Shown here in pieces: positions 4,686 to 8,108 of a stretch of 8,108 bases of DNA (positions are counted from its first letter, which is position 1; the number at the start of each line of letters is the position of its first letter). A model generated the notes under the pieces. That model saw nothing but the letters and a program-made list of their open reading frames with translations, made no database searches and was not told the origin of the DNA. The DNA comes from a bacterium (GTDB lineage Bacteria; UBA8248), in NCBI GenBank assembly GCA_027622355.1, contig JAQBZT010000126.1, positions 1-8,108 of the forward strand, given 5' to 3'. The position numbers were made by a program, and so were the translations under genes.

Positions 4686-5606
4686 ATGAGCGGCTCTTCC
4701 GATCGGCAGAGCGAAGCGCAGGACCTTCGCGCGCACCAGGGCATGCGCGTGACGTGGATTGGCGTGGCGGTCAACGCGGTCCTCACGATCGCCAAGGCGG
4801 CCGGGGGCATTTTGGGCGGAAGCCAGGCTCTCCTCGCCGATGCCCTGCACTCGCTTTCCGATCTGGTCAGTGATGTCGTCGTCCTCTTTGCCCTGAAATT
4901 CTCCAGCGAACCAGCCGATCAGCGGCATCCCTACGGCCACGGCCGGATGGAGATCGCCGCGGCCTTTTGCGTCGGACTCATTTTGCTCATGGCCGGGTTC
5001 TACATGTTCTACCGATCGATTGGCGATCTCTGGATTCCCCGTCCCTACCGTTTGAACTTCCTCGTACTTCCCTTCATTTTGCTCGCCATCGCGCTCAAGG
5101 AGGGGCTCTACTGGGCCACCCTCCGCGTCGGGCGCCGCACGCTGAACCAGGCATTGATCGCCAACGCCTGGCACCACCGCTCGGACGCCATCTCCTCGGT
5201 GGCCGCTCTGGGGGGTGTGACCATCGCGCTGATGGGCTATTGGCGGGCGGACGCGATTGCCGCCATGGGCGTGGCAGGGCTGGTGATATGGATCGGGGGG
5301 CGGATCAGCCGCGAGGCGCTCGACGATCTGCTGGACGCCGCGCCCACCGACGATGTGCTGGCCCGCATCCGGGTGGCGATTGAGGATGTGGAAGGAGTGG
5401 AGAGCATCCACGCCCTCAGAACCCGCCGGGTCGGCTCCTATTTCTTCGTGGATGTCCACATCCAGGTGAAGGCGGCGCTCAGTGTGGCGGAGGGCCATTT
5501 CATCGCCCACCAGGGTCAGGATGCCGTCCTCTCCAAGGTGGATGAAGTCTCCGAGGTGATTGTGCATGTCGAGCCCGACACGCTGGAGGGCTCTCATGAA
5601 AAGTGA
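4686..5606 (+). CDS. Cation diffusion facilitator (CDF) family metal exporter
   Basis: The product is 306 residues, an inner-membrane proton/divalent metal antiporter, by family exporting Zn(II), Fe(II), Co(II), Cd(II) or Mn(II) from the cytoplasm. There are six membrane segments (about 23-43, 47-70, 91-113, 123-143, 168-186, 191-206) and a cytoplasmic C-terminal domain (about 222-297) that dimerises. Metal-site residues are His55 and Asp59 in helix 2 (ADALHSLSD) and His163 and Asp167 in helix 5 (HHRSD). The loop HPYGHGRME (81-89) is a family hallmark. The HxxxD pair in both helices points to zinc more than manganese, but this is weak. ATG 4686 is chosen for GAGAGGA (4674-4680) six bases upstream. 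ATG 4680 and 4602 are in frame but poorly placed. The unit has its own promoter and a long leader. No metalloregulator gene is nearby. Confidence 0.92.
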   Translation: MSGSSDRQSEAQDLRAHQGMRVTWIGVAVNAVLTIAKAAGGILGGSQALLADALHSLSDLVSDVVVLFALKFSSEPADQRHPYGHGRMEIAAAFCVGLILLMAGFYMFYRSIGDLWIPRPYRLNFLVLPFILLAIALKEGLYWATLRVGRRTLNQALIANAWHHRSDAISSVAALGGVTIALMGYWRADAIAAMGVAGLVIWIGGRISREALDDLLDAAPTDDVLARIRVAIEDVEGVESIHALRTRRVGSYFFVDVHIQVKAALSVAEGHFIAHQGQDAVLSKVDEVSEVIVHVEPDTLEGSHEK

Positions 5607-5662
5607 TCCTCCGGAAATGTTCAATAAATAAGGTCTGAATGCTCTTCATGATTTTCCACGCC

Positions 5663-5692
5663 TTGCCCCGGATGTTCTCCTTTCGATAGAAT
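5663..5692 (+). promoter_or_regulatory. Candidate promoter of the EamA-type permease gene
   Basis: TTGCCC (5663-5668, four of six) and TAGAAT (5687-5692, five of six) are 18 bases apart in the 152-base gap between the two transporter genes. Transcription would begin near 5699. No terminator is seen in the gap, so read-through from the CDF gene is also possible. Confidence 0.4.
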
Positions 5693-5758
5693 CCACGTCT
5701 TTTCCCGGAAGAAGTAAAAACGAGAGCGGCGCAGAGCCGGAAGAATGAGGACAGGTGT

Positions 5759-6619
5759 TTGATACCATTCGAAGTGGTGACCCTGGTTTCGACCTTCTTT
5801 TTCACCTACTCCTCGGTCCTGATGCGCCAGGGTCTCGATGAAAGCACGCCGCACACCGGCAGCCTGATCGTCCTGATGACGAACGGTGCGGCTTTTATGC
5901 TGGCTATTTTCTGGGTTGATTTTTCGCAGGTCTCCTTTTCGTGGTACTGGGCGGCTTTTGCCGGTGCGGATGTCGCCTCCCCGGCGCTCTCCCTGTTTTT
6001 CATGTACCGCTCCATCAGCCATCTGGGCGTGGCGCCGACCACTTCCCTGCTCATGACCCACGCCTTTTTCGGTCCTTTTATCGCCTATTTTCTGCTGGGG
6101 GAGCGTCCCCACCCGGTCATCTGGCTGGGGATCGCGATCGTGCTCCTGGGCGTGTTTTCGCTGACAGGGGGAGAAGGCCTGCGGGATCGCCGCCGCTATA
6201 TCGTGCTGCCGATTCTCTCGGGCCTCTCCATTGCCGTGTCAAACATTCTTCAGAAAGTGGGTGTCGGCGGAATGGATTCGCTTCTCCTCGGGGGCTTCCT
6301 GCAGGGAGCGTCGGCCGCGGTGATCGGGCCGTTTCTCCTCAAGGCGGCGACCGGGTGGCAGCCCTTCATGTTCAACAAAAGCTCCCTCCGCTATTTCTTT
6401 TTCTCGGGCCTCTCGCTGGCGATGGCGATGTTCACCCTTCTCTACGCGTTGCGCGGAGGGAGGGTGTCGCTGATTTCGCCCATCCTGGCGACCGGCCCGC
6501 TGTTTGCGCTGGCCCTGACGCGGCTGTTCCTTCACAAAAAAGAGAAGATCACCCTCCGCATCGCGGGAGGCGCCACGCTGATTGTCGCGGGCGTCCTCCT
6601 GGTCATGATTCTCAAGTAG
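5759..6619 (+). CDS. EamA-family (drug/metabolite transporter superfamily) permease
   Basis: The product is 286 residues and almost wholly hydrophobic, with ten predicted membrane helices in two EamA repeats (about 1-137 and 147-286). Each repeat ends with the characteristic helix pair: YRSISHLGVAPTTSLLMTHA...LLGERPHPVIWLGIAIVLLGV (83-132) in the first, and YALRGGRVSLISPILATGPL...LFLHKKEKITLRIAGGATL (229-273) in the second. DMT permeases move amino acids, nucleosides, sugars or other metabolites across the inner membrane; the substrate cannot be read here. The start is TTG 5759, with GAGGA (5747-5751) seven bases upstream. The first helix begins within ten residues, as expected. It follows the CDF gene and precedes ffs, with no evident functional tie to either. 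Confidence 0.9.
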   Translation: MIPFEVVTLVSTFFFTYSSVLMRQGLDESTPHTGSLIVLMTNGAAFMLAIFWVDFSQVSFSWYWAAFAGADVASPALSLFFMYRSISHLGVAPTTSLLMTHAFFGPFIAYFLLGERPHPVIWLGIAIVLLGVFSLTGGEGLRDRRRYIVLPILSGLSIAVSNILQKVGVGGMDSLLLGGFLQGASAAVIGPFLLKAATGWQPFMFNKSSLRYFFFSGLSLAMAMFTLLYALRGGRVSLISPILATGPLFALALTRLFLHKKEKITLRIAGGATLIVAGVLLVMILK

Positions 6620-6698
6620 TGGGGCGGTAGAGCGGCGCTTTTCGGCGATCCGCGGCATAAACGCCTCGAAACTCCTTTTTTGGCGGGATATTCCGCGC

Positions 6699-6728
6699 TT
6701 TCCAAAATCACCGGCGGCGCGGTAGTAT
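6699..6728 (+). promoter_or_regulatory. Weak candidate promoter for SRP RNA
   Basis: TTTCCA (6699-6704, four of six) and TAGTAT (6723-6728, four of six) are 18 bases apart. The start would be near 6735, about 14 bases before the mature 5' end of the RNA. The rest of the 129-base gap after the permease gene shows no terminator or ORF. Confidence 0.3.
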
Positions 6729-6748
6729 TTCCTGAATCCTGCCGCGTA

Positions 6749-6859
6749 GCCGGCCGATCGGGTCTCGTGCAGCGGGAGCCTGTGAACCCCGTCAGGTCCG
6801 GAAGGAAGCAGCGGTAAACGGAGTCTCCCGGGTGCCACGAGGGTGCCTGGTCGGTCGGC
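6749..6859 (+). ncRNA. ffs: Bacterial small signal recognition particle RNA (4.5S type)
   Basis: The apical core GTCAGGTCCGGAAGGAAGCAGC (6791 onward, in two parts: GTCAGGTCC and GGAAGGAAGCAGC) is the universal SRP helix 8 with its GGAA tetraloop and the asymmetric loop that binds the Ffh M domain. The ends close a long hairpin: GCCGGCCGATC and TCTCGTG on the 5' side pair with CACGAGG and GGTCGGTCGGC on the 3' side. At about 111 nt it is the short form with no Alu domain. With Ffh and FtsY it brings nascent membrane proteins to the translocon. It lies 59 bases before dnaX, a linkage found in many bacteria. Exact ends are estimated from pairing. Confidence 0.95.
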
Positions 6860-6918
6860 TTCGCGGCGGGGTTGTTCTTTGAATTCCCCGTGTTCGATTC
6901 TCAGTCAAGAGTGCCAGG

Positions 6919-8108
6919 ATGTTTATCGGAAGCGCGCGAAAGTGGCGGCCCCAAAAGTTCGAAGAGCTGATCGGCCAGGATCATATTCGCCGGACGCTCT
7001 CGAACGCCCTTTCCGAGGGCCGGGTGGCGTCCGCCTACCTGTTCAGCGGCACGCGCGGGGTGGGAAAAACCACCACCGCCCGCGTCCTCGCCAAGGCGCT
7101 GAACTGCGAGTCCGCCGACGGGCCGGTCGCCGAGCCGTGCAACCAGTGCGCCTCCTGTGCCGAAATCAGCCAGGGCAACCACCCCGACATCCTCGAAATC
7201 GACGGTGCGACGTATACCGGCGTAGATCACGTCCGCGATCTGCGCGAGGGGCTGCGCTACCGTCCCGCGCGGGGAAGGGTCAAGGTCATCATCATCGATG
7301 AGGTGCACATGCTCTCCAAGGGCGCCTTCAACGCGTTGCTGAAGACGCTGGAGGAGCCTCCCCCCCATGTGGTTTTCATCTTCGCCACCACCGAGATCCA
7401 GCGTGTGCCCGAGACGATCCTCAGCCGGTGCCAGGTATTCGAATTCCGCCGGATTCCCGCGCGCATCATCGAAGAGCAGCTTGCCCGCATCGTGCAGGAC
7501 CAAGGGGGCGAGGCCGAAGGGGAGGCGCTCGGCCTTCTGGCCCGGATGGGCGAGGGAAGCATGCGCGACGCCCAGTCTCTGCTCGATCAGGTCCTGGCCT
7601 TTACGGGGAAGAAAAAACTCGCGCTTCTCGATGTCGAGTCCGTTCTCGGCGTCCCTCCCTCGGAGGCGTACCGCCGGCTGGCTGCGGCCATCGTCGCGCG
7701 GGATACCCGGGCGGCGCTTTGCGAACTCAAGGAGATTTTCGAGGCGGGGCACGATATCCGGCTTTTCTGCTCGAACCTCCTGGAGTTTTTCCGCGACGTC
7801 ATGGTGATCCAATCAGCGGGAGAGGCCCCCGAGCTGTTCGACGTGGGGAAGGAGGCGCTGGCGGAGCGCAAGGCGCTGGCCGACCGGTTCAGTTTCCATG
7901 ATGCCCACCAGGCGTACTCCATTCTGCAGGGCGCCGAGGCAGAGCTTCGGACGTCCGATCACCCCCGCATGACGCTCGAGCTTGCGGTCATGCGGATGTC
8001 GCAGCTCGCACCTGTCGCCGATCTGGAGGGCCTGATCCAACGCATCGAGGAGGCTGTGCCGGCCCGCCCCGCCCCCGGGGCGAGCGCATCCGCTCCCGAC
8101 CCGCCGGC
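6919..8108 (+). CDS. dnaX: DNA polymerase III subunits tau/gamma, N-terminal 396 residues (3' end outside window)
   Basis: This is the clamp-loader ATPase of DNA polymerase III, which opens and loads the beta clamp. The N-terminus ARKWRPQKFEELIGQDHI is the family signature. Walker A is GTRGVGKT (44-51). A zinc site is formed by Cys63, Cys74, Cys77 and Cys80. Walker B is IIIDEVHM (124-131), and the sensor-type SRC motif is at 169-171. AAA+ lid (about 175-240) and collar domain (about 245-370) follow, and then a Pro/Ala-rich linker begins (from about 378). ATG 6919 is used; AAGAG (6907-6911) is a modest ribosome binding site seven bases upstream. The frame is open at the window end, so domains IV-V and any gamma-producing frameshift site cannot be judged. 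The neighbouring ffs supports the assignment. Confidence 0.97.
   Translation, partial: MFIGSARKWRPQKFEELIGQDHIRRTLSNALSEGRVASAYLFSGTRGVGKTTTARVLAKALNCESADGPVAEPCNQCASCAEISQGNHPDILEIDGATYTGVDHVRDLREGLRYRPARGRVKVIIIDEVHMLSKGAFNALLKTLEEPPPHVVFIFATTEIQRVPETILSRCQVFEFRRIPARIIEEQLARIVQDQGGEAEGEALGLLARMGEGSMRDAQSLLDQVLAFTGKKKLALLDVESVLGVPPSEAYRRLAAAIVARDTRAALCELKEIFEAGHDIRLFCSNLLEFFRDVMVIQSAGEAPELFDVGKEALAERKALADRFSFHDAHQAYSILQGAEAELRTSDHPRMTLELAVMRMSQLAPVADLEGLIQRIEEAVPARPAPGASASAPDPP

Noticed and set aside
4551..5624. Long minus-strand open frame opposite the CDF gene
   Set aside because: The plus-strand product has all CDF motifs. The opposite frame is His/Gly/Pro-rich without domains, typical of antisense frames in GC-rich DNA.
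4332..6692. The 11-base word GGCGGGATATT occurs before both tRNA-Ser (4332-4342) and ffs (6682-6692)
   Set aside because: Its distance to the two RNA starts differs greatly, and an 11-base match is expected by chance in a window this size, so it is probably not a shared stable-RNA promoter element.
7608..7620. A-rich run in dnaX considered as the tau/gamma frameshift site
   Set aside because: It lies in the coding part of the collar domain region, well before the place where gamma normally ends. The run GAAAAAA is not an ideal slippery heptamer in this frame, and no strong stem follows at once.
6901..7812. Minus-strand frame of about 300 codons opposite dnaX
   Set aside because: DnaX is unambiguous on the plus strand. 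The antisense frame is a by-product of codon bias.

Overview
The window is a GC-rich stretch of bacterial chromosome. Signal peptides on at least three proteins, a CDF metal exporter and Sel1-repeat envelope proteins fit a Gram-negative type of cell. The order tRNA-Ser ... ffs (SRP RNA) - dnaX is one I associate with several bacterial phyla. I cannot place the organism from sequence alone; an uncultured Nitrospinota, Tectomicrobia or deltaproteobacteria-like lineage would fit, but that is a guess. Nearly all annotated genes lie on the + strand. I see no insertion sequence, phage gene or CRISPR array.

Layout. Positions 1-644 hold the end of a gene made of seven near-perfect AKNPCA hexapeptide repeats, followed by a small exported protein with a cupredoxin-like C-terminus that has no histidine. 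Positions 737-1822 hold a class I SAM-dependent methyltransferase and, three bases later, a possible 51-residue ORF. Positions 1864-3262 are a two-gene unit of exported Sel1-repeat proteins that look like a tandem duplication; the second starts at TTG. Positions 3334-4081 hold a PPOX-type FMN-binding protein ending in a strong bidirectional terminator. Positions 4082-4685 have no ordinary gene. Inside them, on the minus strand, is a compact unit (promoter, 12-base Shine-Dalgarno sequence, 12-codon ORF, shared terminator), and on the plus strand tRNA-Ser(GGA) and the promoter and leader of the next gene. Positions 4686-6619 hold two membrane transporters, a CDF metal exporter and an EamA/DMT permease. 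Positions 6749-8108 hold the 4.5S-type SRP RNA and the first 396 codons of dnaX, which runs off the end.

How the parts relate. The right half is a core locus (tRNA-Ser, SRP RNA, DNA polymerase III tau/gamma) with two transporter genes between the tRNA and ffs. The left half is accessory: exported small proteins and Sel1 proteins with no obvious shared pathway. The most unusual element is the minus-strand unit at about 4050-4244, which looks like an independent small RNA or minigene of about 160 nt. No dramatic multi-gene system such as a defence island or biosynthetic cluster is visible.
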